This document shows, one piece after another, positions 46,282 through 58,050 of a DNA stretch of 64,000 nucleotides (position 1 is its first letter; every line of letters starts with the position of its first letter). The notes under the pieces are model-generated. The model was not told where the DNA came from and did no database searches. It was given only the letters and a program-made list of their open reading frames with translations. Source of the stretch: Trichopria drosophilae (lineage: Eukaryota > Arthropoda > Insecta > Hymenoptera > Diapriidae); NCBI GenBank assembly GCA_030407085.1, contig CM059582.1, positions 1,984,001 through 2,048,000 of the forward strand, in the 5' to 3' direction. Both the position numbers and the translations under genes were made by a program.

Positions 46282-46289
46282 AGGGAATA

Positions 46290-47150
46290 TACTGAAAAAC
46301 AAAATTGTCCCTGTATTTTTGGAGCGTAGGTTAATGAAATTGTAGATAATAGAGGAAAAGTAATTTTCCACAATGTTTTCAGCTTTTTAGTTAATTGACG
46401 TTATTCTTTGTTATTTCGTGGTTTATACTTTATTTACTGAAATAATATTATAATAGTGGGGGTATTGTACATGAATTTTTGTGTATATAAATAATCTTAG
46501 ATGAATTACCAGAAATTGGTAAAGAAAACTTCGTCGGAGACATTTCTTTAATGGAAAACTACGGGAAAACTCTTACATCGAAGTGCTACGTTCCATGTAT
46601 TACTTTTATTGTCTCGGTTTTTGTTCAATAGAAAAGGAATATATTACAAAGAAATTATTTGTAAAAATTTAACACAGAAAATAGTAAACTCGTATGTTAC
46701 CTTTTACATTTCCTATTTCAGGTTTTACTTAACTTCCTGCTTTATCCTACAAACATTAATCTCACCAATTTTAAACAATCATTTCTCATACATGCAATCT
46801 TTAATGTAAACGCTTCTTTCATCGTTTTTGATGGTTTGAAAGTGTCATATTTTTCGAATTACCTTTTCTTTTCCTACAATGTTAAAAAATACGAGCTTGC
46901 TTTGAAATTTTAAAAAATTATAAATTTTAGCTTTATTTCTTTTAGTATGTGAAATTAATATGAATAAAGAATCATTTTTTCAAAGAAGAAAATCTTCATT
47001 TTTGTTTGCATGAAACAACTATTTTTGTCCTGAAAATCTCGTCTCTGCGAGCAATGTGTGATTCCACCAGTTGAGAATATTGTGTGTCGTGTGTTTTGAC
47101 CTTAAGTCGAATAATCGTAAATTATTCTAATCCAATTAAGGATAATTGAG
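46290..47150. other. Gene-free AT-rich stretch
   Basis: No gene, no ordered repeat visible. Confidence 0.45.
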
Positions 47151-47154
47151 AACA

Positions 47155-47425
47155 TTAGAGACCCCGAAAACCCCCGAGTAACAAATTTTATCCAACTACA
47201 GTTATATTTAAAATTTGTGTCCGCCATATTGGATCCGTCATTTTGAATTTCTCAAAACTAACCTGGGATTCGTAATCAGCAACCCCGAAAACCCCCCCGA
47301 GTAACAAATTTTGTTCAAATATAGTTAAATTTAAAATTTCTGTCCGCCATATTGGATCGGCCATTTTGAATTTCATAAAACTAACCTCGTATTCGTAATC
47401 AGCGACTCCAAAAACCTTCATTAAA
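47155..47425. repeat. Dispersed GCCATTTT-type repeat, about 2.5 units
   Basis: Two full units with CCGCCATATTGGATC, CATTTTGAATTTC, ATTCGTAATCAGC and CCCCGAGTAACAAATTTT in this order. Confidence 0.8.
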
Positions 47426-47924
47426 AAATTTGCAGAAAAAAATATTGGATAGTTTTCTTAAAAGTGCATTTATTTGAAAAAAGGCGTTTTTTAAAACTTT
47501 TTTTGTTAATAACAATTATATTATTAGCAATAATGGAGAAACAATTTTTTTTACTGATTATTAGGATGTATATAAGTAACATAAAAAGATTTGATCAAAA
47601 TAGGTCTTAAATTTCACAAGAAAAACGGCAAAATCTAAGTAAATGTTGGTGGGACGACGTATGTATGTCCCACTGGGACGCAAAGGGTTAAAGTACATTT
47701 TAAAACGGTAATACAGCTAAAATTTAATAAATTTTTTTATAATAATATTCATAATTTTTTGTTTAAATAATGGATACCTTGATTATTTTATTAATGAATG
47801 TTTCAACAGAAGAGTTTTTAAACTTTATAACTTAGTGTAAAACTTCACAATACAAATTATAATACAACTGTTAGTATTCCTTACATAAAATGTATAAAAA
47901 TAAAACATAATTTTTCAGATCAAA

Positions 47925-48292
47925 ATATTCGAATTGTGTATAAACTAAGAAATACCAACATTGGAGGAATGAAGCCTCTTAAAGATAAAATAGATAAATT
48001 ACATATGAAAGATTTAGTCTATGAAATAAAATGTAAATATTGTACATAGGAGAAACTGGAAGACTTCTAAAAAATAGAATTAATGAACACAAAAAGAACA
48101 TATACGATAGACAATCACACTGGTTTAACAATGCATAGAATCAATACTGGACATTATTTTGATTTTTAAAATACTAAAATTATTTCGATACAGAGAAACA
48201 AACATAAAAGAAAACATGGAACATTTTTTTATAAAAAACAATTCTAACGCTGTAAATATCCGTTTCGAAAAATTAAAGGGTCTAGCAGGATA
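47925..48292 (+). pseudogene. Penelope-like element GIY-YIG endonuclease remnant
   Basis: A broken forward frame reads IRIVYKLRNTNIGGMKPLKDK, then DLVYEIKCKYC, then after a frameshift YIGETGRLLKNRINEHKKN, and after another SHTGLTMHRINTGHYFDF. YEIxCxxC followed by YIGETGR is the GIY-YIG-type motif (here YIG) of Penelope-like retroelements, which cuts target DNA. At least two frameshifts are needed, so the copy is dead. No RT is found upstream. Confidence 0.72.
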
Positions 48293-48299
48293 AAAAGGT

Positions 48300-48785
48300 C
48301 CAATCTGCCCCAGCAGGGATTCAGATGAATGAAATTTTATCCTTTTCTATGTCGAAAAATAATAATTCTCAGAAATTTTCAACTACCTATCCCAAAAATT
48401 GCGTTCGCTATAGGAAAAAACGTGAATTTTCTGTTTTTATTTTTTATTTCGTAGCCACACTATGTAATCTTACAGAAAAATTAATGCGTGTAAATAATAT
48501 TAGAGTGTAGCTACGAAAATTTTTTCAAGTAGTTTGACCTTATAGAAACATTTTAAAAAATTCGTAAAAAATTCACATGTTTTCTCGCGTTTAAAAAAAA
48601 AACGCCCTCATGAAAAAATTCAAAAAGATGTATTTTAGGCCAATCTATGTGGTCAATTTTTTTTCAAATTTTTAAAAGTGGTGCGCCATAGTAAAAACAA
48701 ATAAAAACGGTATTTTTCTCATTTTTTCGCTAAATTTCTATCAAAACGAAACAACTGAGGGTGTTAAATTGTAGTTCTTTTTAAG
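48300..48785. other. Gene-free AT-rich stretch
   Basis: Contains a 61-codon open frame (48325-48510) with no recognisable content. Nothing further seen. Confidence 0.4.
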
Positions 48786-49473
48786 CTCTACAACTTTCTC
48801 CTATACAAAAATTCAATAGGTGTTAAACGAAAAGAGTTAGAGGCCAAAAACCGCAAAAATAAGCATTTTTTGTTTTTATCGGCGCTAACCTGAGAAATAT
48901 TCATTTTTGGTCAAAGTGTTTTTAAAGATAATTGAAGGGATTGAAATTAGCTTCAAAATTGGTGATATATCGTTGTTTTTTACATTGCCAATGTAATGAA
49001 ATTATTTGAAAAAAAATTCAGTATTACTCTCATATCATTTACGTACATAAATTATTTTGTAAAATCACCTTCGTAAAATTAAAAATAAAAACTAACGTAT
49101 TTTTCTACAACATGCTTAATGGTGGGGTTAAGTAGTTGAACATTTAGAAAAAAAATACTTCCGAAGTTATTTTGGTGACTTTTCATCTCAATACATCTAT
49201 ATAAAACCTTAAAACAAAAACAAAAATAACAGTTTGATCCAGTTTTTTGATAATATCTTGGCTTCTACTTAAGTTTCGACAACGATATATCAGCCAATTT
49301 TGAAGTCAATTTCAAGCCCTACAAATTATCTTTAAAACACTCTGTCCAAAAATGAATATTTCTCAGGTTGGAGCTGATAAAAAGAGAAAAAAATGCTTAT
49401 TTTTGCGATTTTTCGTCTCTAACTCGTTTCGTTCAACAGCTAGTGAACTTTTGTATAGGAGAAAGTTGTAGAG
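48786..49473. repeat. Foldback repeat with ~190-bp inverted arms
   Basis: The left arm 48786-48976 and right arm 49279-49473 are inverted copies; e.g. CTCTACAACTTTCTCCTATAC on the left mirrors GTATAGGAGAAAGTTGTAGAG on the right, and CTGAGAAATATTCATTTTTGG mirrors its inverse. The unique centre is about 300 bp. Word content resembles element 2 (21837-22774), so it is probably an old relative. Confidence 0.8.
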
Positions 49474-50585
49474 TTAGAGTTAGATTTAGACTAAATAAAC
49501 CCTTTTGAACACGGTCATAAATTACGTACGTAACATTTTACGGAATACTTTTGTATTCATTTCTATTTTTATTTTTAGTTTTAGTGAATATACATGGAAA
49601 TTTACATGGATTTTATGAAACAATTTGTTGACAAATTTTTACTAAGGTAAGATGTGACTTTTCTTCATTTATTATTCAAATTTGTTCACACTGAAAAGTT
49701 TTTAGAAATATACAATTTTTTCTTACAAATTTTATAATTCAGCTTTCATTCTCTCACGAAATAAATTGTAATTTATGTACAAAATTTTCTTTATAATTTT
49801 TGTACAGAATAATAAACTTGAAGAGGGTCACAATAATAGGCCGAAACGTTGTTAAAATAACTGCATAGTCGCGATTTAGTCCAATATGAGTTCAGAAAAG
49901 TCGACGTAAAATAATATTAAAAAAAAACTTGTTATTTATTAAATATACCTAATTACTCTGTAACACACAAGAAAACTCTAAAGGATTTTTTCACTTACGA
50001 AATAATCAGAGAAGAAAAAAGGAATTTTATTTATGATATTTTAATATTCATAAAATTGAAACAATAAATATTAATTATAAATTTTGAACCAGTACTATAT
50101 GACTTGAATTCGACTTTTTTAAATTAACAAAATGGCGTATCCAAAATGGCGGACGACATTTTACAAAATCGATTCAATTAACCTAAAATTTGTTGTGACG
50201 AAGAAAAAAAACCATAATAGTCGGGCTCATAAAAATTCCACTAAACGAGATATTTCAGCTCGATTTGTTTCCACATTCAAAGGAAATTCAGCAAATTTTC
50301 ACATGAAATTAAACGTTTTAAAACTTTTCTTGCGTCCAATATGTTTTTCAAAAGTTTTTCATCTTTCGTGTTTATCGGAAATCGGAATATTCGTGTATGA
50401 AACAGTAGAACATAGCCTCAAACTTAATACAGCGCAAATATTCGTTTAAAAATGCCTAATATCGTATTAAACTTTGGTAAATTTGATTCGAAAGCGGAAA
50501 CAAATCGAATGCGTGCAGGAAATCACTGAAAAGGTTGCATACGATCTATAGTCAGATAGTTTATTGGGAAAGCTTAAATAACCCA
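49474..50585. other. Gene-free stretch
   Basis: No gene recognised; the 105-codon open frame at 50132-50449 begins in a dispersed-repeat phrase (AAAATGGCGTATCC AAAATGGCGGACG) and has no protein resemblance. A hammerhead-like motif lies near 49815-49850. Confidence 0.4.
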
Positions 50586-50797
50586 ACCAAGATAGCAAAA
50601 TAAAAGAGTTCCGAATGAATTCGAAATGTGCTTTAATATGTGAGAACTCAGATATCCCACTTTCTGCGGGTTTTCTGAACATTATTATGATATCCTTATG
50701 AACTCGTTTTAAGAAAAGCCTCAGAAAGTGAGACATATGACTTCTTTTAGAGCGCATTTCGAAATCATTATGAATTCTTCTCTATTTTGCTGTTTGG
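50586..50797. repeat. Small foldback repeat (about 212 bp)
   Basis: Ends CCAAGATAGCAAAATA and TATTTTGCTGTTTGG are inverted, as are the interior words GAATTCGAAATGTGCTTTAA and GAGCGCATTTCGAAAT, and CCCACTTTCTGCGGG and CCTCAGAAAGTGAG. Diverged, non-coding. Confidence 0.65.
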
Positions 50798-50819
50798 TAG
50801 ACCAATTGATTCAATTTAT

Positions 50820-50960
50820 TGGATCTTGACATAAGATTTGTAATCGACGGTCCTGAAAACCATCACTTTCAGCCTAATTTGGATCCAAATATCGGATTTT
50901 CCATTTTGAAATTTTAAAACCTGAGTTCGTATATAATTAGCGTCATCGAAAACCGCCGAG
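50820..50960. repeat. Dispersed GCCATTTT-type repeat, diverged unit
   Basis: Carries TAATCGACGGTCCTGAAAACC, then CCATTTTGAAATTTTAAAACC, then CGCCGAGTAATCAC: the family's phrases with more substitutions. Confidence 0.55.
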
Positions 50961-51904
50961 TAATCACTATGAGCTTCACAAGTTTTGATCATTTGTAATT
51001 TTAATTTATAATGTTGTAAATACAACATTGCTATTAATTTATTGAATTATACATTTGTTTTAAAGTAGCATAAATTTATGTGTCATTGACCAGAAATCGG
51101 AAATGGATTGGAGATTCTAATGAATTCATTTCAACATTTTTTAATGCACGACTGTGATTTTTTGTAGTCCTTACGAATCCTCGATCCTTATTATTGAAAG
51201 CAGTAGAGTACAATCAAATTTTCAAATTTCTAACATGTCATCCAAAAATAATATTATTAAAAATAATACATATTTCTGAATTCTTGCAAATACAAAATTA
51301 TGGAATTAAGTTTTTTTAATCGAAGTGTATCCAAAAATGATCAGCCCTAAAATAATTCAATTTGGAATTCAGAGAAATACAAATCGAAGGAGTATAGTGA
51401 TTTTCGATATGCATGCGTTAATCACGCTTTATTTAATTTAATTTCATAAGTAGCACATTTTTAAATTAAACTAAATTAAAAAGGATACACGTTTTCATTT
51501 GAATCCATTTCTGTTTGTTTGGAGGCGTTTAGAAATACAAGATATTTTAATTCTTAACAAAGTTATGAATACTTCTAATGAAACACAATCAAAATATTCA
51601 ATGAAAAATAATAAATATGAAATTAAGAATTATTTTGGAAAACAAAGAACTATGCAATGGTTTTCTAATATTGTTTAAACAATCAAAAAATGATGATTAA
51701 CAATGTCATGAACTGTAACTTTTGTGTATGTCTGTATTATAATTATTGATTAAAAGTAAAGATCGACTCATTCCAAGATTTGACGAAGGAGTGCAATTGT
51801 TTTGCAATATTATTTAACATTGTTTAATCGTTTGCGGCAGGAATTTTTCTTTTCAACGACTGTTTTTGGTATTCCATGGTTTAGGAGGCCGCTGCTTTTG
51901 AATC
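50961..51904. other. Gene-free AT-rich stretch
   Basis: I see nothing ordered in it. Confidence 0.4.
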
Positions 51905-52145
51905 CGGTGTCAGATTTTGGAAATTAAATATGTCCGTATGATGCGATAATGGATCCTCCGTTTTAATTTTTAGAAATCTGACGGATTCATAGTCAGACTT
52001 CAAAAACCCTCCAATTGCAAATGTCATAGAAATCGAATAAAGTTTCCGAATTTAGTCACCATTTTAATCCGCCATTTTGTATTCTTAAATATATATTTAT
52101 AACCAGCTTCCATGAAATCCCCGTATTAACGAATTTTGTCGAAGT
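51905..52145. repeat. Dispersed GCCATTTT-type repeat, diverged units
   Basis: Phrases GGATCCTCCGTTTTAATTTT, TCATAGTCAGACTTCAAAAACC and CCGCCATTTTGTATTC are recognisable, in family order. Confidence 0.55.
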
Positions 52146-52372
52146 AAGTTAAGAGTGCATTTTAAATAATTAATTCGACGACGTACTTCATATTTTTATA
52201 CCAATCATTAACTAAATACAATGTGCAAAAGTCTGGCCATTTAGTCTTGGGTTCGGGCTTGTAAGAGTTTTGCTGAAAATTCACGCTACAAGGAGAGAAA
52301 GAGATTGTAAAGAAAAGTTAGAATAGATGTTTTTTAATGTTCATTTATGAACCTGAAGCTAAATATTCTGGA

Positions 52373-52553
52373 TTGTCTCTACACAGTATAGGTACTTCTC
52401 ACAAGGTACAAATTTTAGCCAGGGAAAGAAATAGTATCAAACGAAAACAAATAGCAAATTATTTCATAAAGAAAGCACAAAATTTGGTTAATATCCGATT
52501 TAAACAATCAAACTTACCGTTAGCATATGAACCTATTACTGAGGAAAATCGCC
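52373..52553 (+). pseudogene. Penelope-like element, C-terminal endonuclease fragment
   Basis: The frame reads HSIGTSHKVQILARERNSIKR then KQIANYFIKKAQNLVNIRF. The pattern of a His, an ILARE-like block and a conserved basic helix before NIRF resembles the end of the GIY-YIG domain in Penelope-like elements and parallels the end of the fragment at 47.9-48.3 kb (HFFIKNNSNAVNIRFEKL). About 400 bp downstream lies a hammerhead-like motif (52962-53000), in the arrangement expected for the 3' end of such an element. Confidence 0.5.
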
Positions 52554-53000
52554 ATAAAAAATCCATACATTGTTCTTACTAAAAAGCGTACGTTGCAGTC
52601 GTCACAATGTACCCAGATCATGTTGCATTTCATATACATGCAAGTATGATTTGAGTCATGTTGTGCTAATATATGTTTTTTGCTAATTACCTTCGACGTG
52701 CGCATAGCCATGTGATATTTAGTCGATAGGAGTATATAAAAAAATGTCATTTTCACATCTTGATTTAAACACTGTTTGGAAAGTTCGTACAAAAATGGCA
52801 TTTCTCTTTTATGCCAAAAAATCCAGAACTTCCACTCAAACGACCACATATATGTCACTCGATGTAAGTTTTTTTTATTGTTTTCATTGTATTTTTTGTA
52901 AGATATTTATTGTTAAAGCGATACATTTGTTCTTTTTTTATTTTTAGATAATCAAAATTCTGTGAAGATGGCAAACATTGTGGCCGAAACGTCAAATTAA

Positions 53001-55140
53001 AGTTTTGTTTTTCTCAATGTCTACCGACTGTTCAACCATAACTCCTGAAAAATTGATTATTTAGATAGCGGTCAAGAAATTAAAATGATTTCGCATACTG
53101 CAAGATGAATTATTTTCACCATCATTGTAACCCTTTCATGAAATAGTTTTATTCTAGAAACAAAATGGAACAAATAAAATACAAATCTTTATAAAATTAG
53201 AAATTAAATTATATAAATTAATTTCAAAGAATAATTTAGAAAAATTGTTCGCATGAATTTTTCGTTCTAAACAAAATAATATTGTACTATTAAATTAGTA
53301 TTACAATTATAATAACATTTTATTTTGTTCCGTGGTATTTTATTACGTCATTGCCTGATTAAAATGTTGGTTTGGAGTTTAAGAGGTTAAAAATTATAAA
53401 AAAGTTTTTCATTAGAGGTGTCGAATAATTAAAAACAAATAACTGAGTTTAATTTTAGCCTGAAACATTAAAAAATACATTTAAAATAATACAATGAAAT
53501 GAACTTTTTATTATTTGTATGTTTAAACGATTTAATACCTGCTACATTGAAATTAGTATAAGGTCAAATACAGTTTATTATATTTTCTCTAAAGTTGTTT
53601 CAATCTTATAGTGAACAAATATGATGGCAAAAGAACCGCAGGATTTAAAAAATAAGTTGCAAAAAATTCCATCATATTTGTTCACTATAAACCTTGAATT
53701 ATCTGATTACTTTATAGTAAAAAAGTGAGCATAAACCCACATTTACAGATTTAAATCTTTATATAATATTTTCCGTATATTGGGTGTTAATTTTTGTTTA
53801 AACGTTTATGTATGATACAGTTTTTAATGTGTAGTATTTATTTATTGATAAACCTCGCTGGTTAGTGTTGGTAGTGTGATTATTTGTTAAAAACAAACTG
53901 CCTTCCTCCGTAATAAAGCTAACGTTGCCAATTGAGCACTTATTTGTTATATGAACAATTCTTACAAAAAATGTCAATGGAGTAACTTATATTCCACCTC
54001 AATCGTCATTGGGTCACTACATTTAAAAAATATCAAGTATCGGACTTTTTTTGCTTCAACATTGTTAAATATTGAAAAAAAACAAGCCATATTATGATGT
54101 TTTTATTTCAAATTTTTAACACTGGGTGCGGACTGTTTTTTATAACAAATAATAATAATCGTGCATAAATATAATTTTATTAAAACTGAATTAATGTTTT
54201 TTGGATAGGATCAACATTTAACAAGTTTCGAGAACATTTAACAATTTTGTTTAATAACATTCGACCACTTTGAGTACAGGTTAAATTAAGCTCCGATTGA
54301 TTTTGTTTTCACCCCAACATCCACACATTTCTTTAAGTAGTATTTTTTGAATACTCAACCGAACTTCCAATGCTGATTACGAACCATTTGAGAAAAAGAT
54401 TGCTAAAATCGATTGGTATTCGGAGTTTTTTAATTTATCTGTAAATGCTTTTGGTCACTTTTTATACTAAATTAAAATTCTCGAGAGAGAGAGAGATAAA
54501 AATAGAACAATTATAAATTTTACACTTTGAGTGTTCAACGTCAAATAGTGTAAGAATTACTCTACTCAATACATCAACAATTTTGAACAACACCTACTTA
54601 ATTAAAAAACAAATAAATTAGAACTTTCTTTCTTTTTTTTGGGCAGTCGCTAATTCTCATAGGAAATAGTCCGGACTGCCATTTTCTTTTAGGGATCTTA
54701 CAACACATTCAATAAATGATAATATTATTTGATGGTTTCCTACCAATAATTTTTAAAAATTGTCTTAAATTGTCAATTACGCTTTTACTGTATCTTTTCA
54801 ATTTATCTCTTGCTAAAGGACTTTTCCAGTTGATTTATTTTGTTACCACAAATACGAAAAAGGCATTATTTAAAAATCAAATAAATAGCTTTTTACGGTT
54901 GCAATTACTAAATAATAAATAAATATTTGATATACCTCTTAGACGAATGTCTAAGAAAATCACGATTTTTTTGTGATACATACTTTAAATTTTTCTAGCT
55001 AATTTTTTCTCATTACAACAAATTGTCTGCTCGATCAGTTATCTGCATTGACCTTTATTGCTCATTAAAAGAGAATCATATGTATGTATTTTATATCATT
55101 TCACAGTTTGTATACACATTTCTATTGGATATCTCGAATG
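53001..55140. other. Gene-free AT-rich stretch with one perfect hairpin
   Basis: No gene recognised. A hairpin with 21-bp perfect arms (53607-53627 and 53669-53689) is listed separately. A short GA repeat lies at about 54483-54496. Confidence 0.45.
53607..53689. other. Hairpin with perfect 21-bp arms
   Basis: Arms 53607-53627 and 53669-53689 (TATAGTGAACAAATATG... and its inverse) are exactly complementary, with a 41-nt loop. It could be a solo transposon hairpin or a miRNA-like precursor. Nothing decides. Confidence 0.6.
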
Positions 55141-55215
55141 ACAAACCATGTATTTTATATCTTCTTTAAAGGGCGCCTCGCCTGTTAAATTTTAAATAAA
55201 TAAATAAAAAAAAAA
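55140..55215 (+). repeat. LINE 3'-end remnant with (AAAT)n tail
   Basis: GGGCGCCTCGCCTGTTAAATTTT is followed by AAATAAATAAATAAAAAAAAAA. This looks like a short 5'-truncated LINE 3' end. No coding part. Confidence 0.4.
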
Positions 55216-56087
55216 ATATTAACCAATTCATGAATCAAAAATAAAATATTTCCTTAATTTTCGTTCTTGACCTACATTACATACAAATCTGTATTATCTA
55301 TTATGCAATAGTAAAACAGTTATATGAATAAAAAAGTATTGAAAGAAAACGATGATAAAGCTAAAACGTTACCACAAAATACGATAAATTAAAAACTACT
55401 ATTACAGAAATAAAATTATCAACTGAAAAGATTATCCTTTGGAATCTACAATTTAACAAGAATTTTTTTTCGTATTAAACTGAAAGACGTTGCTTGGTAA
55501 AAAGCACAGAAAAAACGCGGAAATAAGCGGCGATAATAATCTACGTTAGAAGCCCTCTTGGCCTTCCACGGAAATACATTTTTTTTTGGAACACCTCAAA
55601 TTCGAATGATTCTCTAGTGAAATCGTAAAATATATACTACAGAGGCGTCGATTTAATGGTTGTACTAAAAGAAAAAATATGACCAAAAGGGCGGTTCTGG
55701 TCGCGTGAGAGCTGATAAGCTGAAAGTATCGCCGAGGACCTTGTGTCTTTGCGCGTGTATAGGGTCATTTGTATCAAACGCTTTTTCCATAAAGCCGAAT
55801 GTCCATGGAGTGTTTCAAGTATCGGCAAGAAAAAAGGAGGAAACTGTAACACCGGAAATATTAAATTATGAAATGAAAAATCGGAGCTACTCGTGTTATT
55901 TTATTCCATCGGAAAAATTATCGTTTATTCATTTTCTAATATATGGGGGTTGAAAAAGCATTAGTTAAAAAAAGAACTAGAATTTTTAATTGATACTTTG
56001 AGTTTGATTTCATTTTACGTTCGTTATATCGAAGCTATCGTTTTGCAACAACCTATATCTGCCCTTAAAGACGAACAGGTTTTAAAA
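55216..56087. other. Gene-free stretch
   Basis: Overlapping open frames at 55637-55953 on both strands carry no family signal. I see no gene. Confidence 0.4.
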
Positions 56088-56340
56088 AATTATTAGTGAC
56101 ATAATAAAGATATTAATAAGGGTTCGGCTTTGTCCTACAAAGTTGGTTGCTGTTGGTTTTCCTCGACGTTTCGAACGACTTGCGTTCATTTTCAAGAGGT
56201 TACTGTGAAATGAACGCAAGTCGTTCGAAACGTCGAGGAAAACCAACAGCAACCAACTTTGTAGGACAAAGCCGAACCCTTATTAATATCTTTATTATAT
56301 ATACTTCTACATAAAAATACCGTGTAATTATTAGTGACAT
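56088..56340. mobile_element. Perfect 91-bp-armed hairpin inserted with a 15-bp target duplication
   Basis: Arms 56101-56191 and 56208-56298 are exact inverted copies with a 16-nt loop. The insertion is bounded by the direct repeat AATTATTAGTGACAT at 56088-56102 and 56326-56340. Each arm contains GTTCGAAACGTCGAGG preceded by a GAACG/CGTTC stem, like the hammerhead-like motif at 52962-53000 near a Penelope-like fragment. A small Penelope-related, non-autonomous retroelement inserted in foldback form is the best reading. Confidence 0.7.
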
Positions 56341-57055
56341 CTTATTCTACGTATTTCGTATTTAAAAGCTAATTACAACTTCTGATATTCCCAAAGTAAT
56401 TTTTAGAATAGTTAGAAATCATTTTCAACTGTTAATGCAATATTTGAGTTTGTCGAAAAAATCGAACAATTCGATAATTTATCAGATTCTCCTTTGTTTA
56501 ATAAAATACAATAGTTTAACGTTCTGCTTTGATATTACTCAGCGCCACCGGTGTGAAGCCTAAAATTTCGCATAATCATAACTAAACCTGATTGGCCTAA
56601 GTATTATGCCAAGTATTTCAATTAAGCTTTAAATTTTTGTATTCCTTTTAACTGTATTACTTTTTTAACAATTTTGATATTTAACGAGTATAAAGGGAGG
56701 TTCATAAATAACTGGTAATCATATATGCATATTCTGAAGAGAGCAAACTGTTGTCAGGTTATTGTTACCCCATTAATACTTTGAATGCATAAAAAAGCTC
56801 CATAATCTTAACCCATAGGTGGCACACTCAGTTTTCATTTACCTCTTAACTCTAAGACCTATACGGAAAGGTAAGCCATGGATTGCACAAAACATCATAG
56901 AGATACTAAGTCAACTACATTCAGTAGTTAAAAAAAATCCTGGAAGTTAGGCCTTTCTAGAAGACTACAATCAAGAGAGAAAAACAATAATTAGCGACAT
57001 GTCGTTGGTATATCCTGTCTCTTCGATTACAACTGAAAATACTAGTATGTATGTG
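56341..57055. other. Gene-free stretch
   Basis: No gene or repeat recognised. Confidence 0.4.
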
Positions 57056-57059
57056 GTGG

Positions 57060-57785
57060 AGTAAATCACCATGGCAGCCAGTACTGATTATCGGAAATGT
57101 GGCAATACTTACAATAAGACCAGCGAATTAGTGATTCAAACCTAGTAAGCAGTACTTCCAGCCATCAGCGAATCAATACTGCTAATAATACTGCAGAACT
57201 AAATAACATTTTTGGAGTACGTCAATACTGGCAGAATATTGATCATCATTATTATTTTCGGTGTTAAATGATTACTATAACTACCGGAATAAAGACTTAC
57301 ATAATACTAATTGGCAGTGTTATATTTTGGTATCAAATATTACCCTCAGTTGAGTCAGTATCTATAAAACGGTAGTGTCAGTACTTATTCAATTCTGAAG
57401 TCAGTACTAAATTTCGGAGTCGGTACCGTACTGTCACATGGCCGAATCAGTAATTGATTCCGCACTGAAATCAGTACCAGCATATGCTTTGAACCTGTAC
57501 AGGTTCTGTACCGTTTTTGGCAGTGGAACCAGTACTGATAGAACGACGCAACTCGTACTAACCCAATACGAAATTCAGTATTTCTGGATTGTTAGTTTTT
57601 CAGAAAAAGTGCCATACTAACGTCATTTATCTTTCAAATAACTTAAATCACTGTGACTCGAGTGATTTTCACCGGTACCAATATCTCCGGCAATCAGTAC
57701 CTAGACAAAGGTTGCCAGGATAGCCTAACGCAGTGCTCATGATCAGTACTGACACTCCGATGGCCAGATCAGTACTGAAACACTT
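57060..57785. repeat. Degenerate CAGTACTGA-word array
   Basis: The words CAGTACTGA, CAGTACC, CAATACTG and CGGTACC recur more than twenty times over about 720 bp in both orientations (AGTACT is its own inverse). The 60-codon open frame in it is an artefact. Resembles in style the CATATG and CCATATGG arrays. Confidence 0.7.
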
Positions 57786-58050
57786 TCATTTAATTCTGGA
57801 ATTTATTAGATCATCAGCATGTTAATCTTTAGAAGGTGGATTGACCACACGGGTATTCGCGGACGAATGGAATTGCTAGTAAATAAAAACATCACGATTT
57901 ATAGGAGGAGCTTATGAAATCATATTTATTAAAACTATGGGCGGCGATATTTAGAAAAAGTACTAAAACCGCAAACTAACTCCGAAATCCGACCAAATCA
58001 AACTGTCCCGTTTCAAAAACGGATTATCGGCCCTTTAGATAAATCGAAAC

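Noticed and set aside
50132..50449. 105-codon open frame as a gene
   Set aside because: The start lies within a dispersed-repeat phrase and composition is that of AT-rich non-coding DNA.
54652..54700. Hairpin GGGCAGTC...GGACTGCC as a terminator or miRNA
   Set aside because: Only about 7 bp pair; expected by chance in this length of AT-rich DNA.
55637..55953. Secreted protein encoded at 55705-55953
   Set aside because: A weak hydrophobic segment is present, but the opposite strand is also open, no homology is evident and there are no splice or polyadenylation signals.
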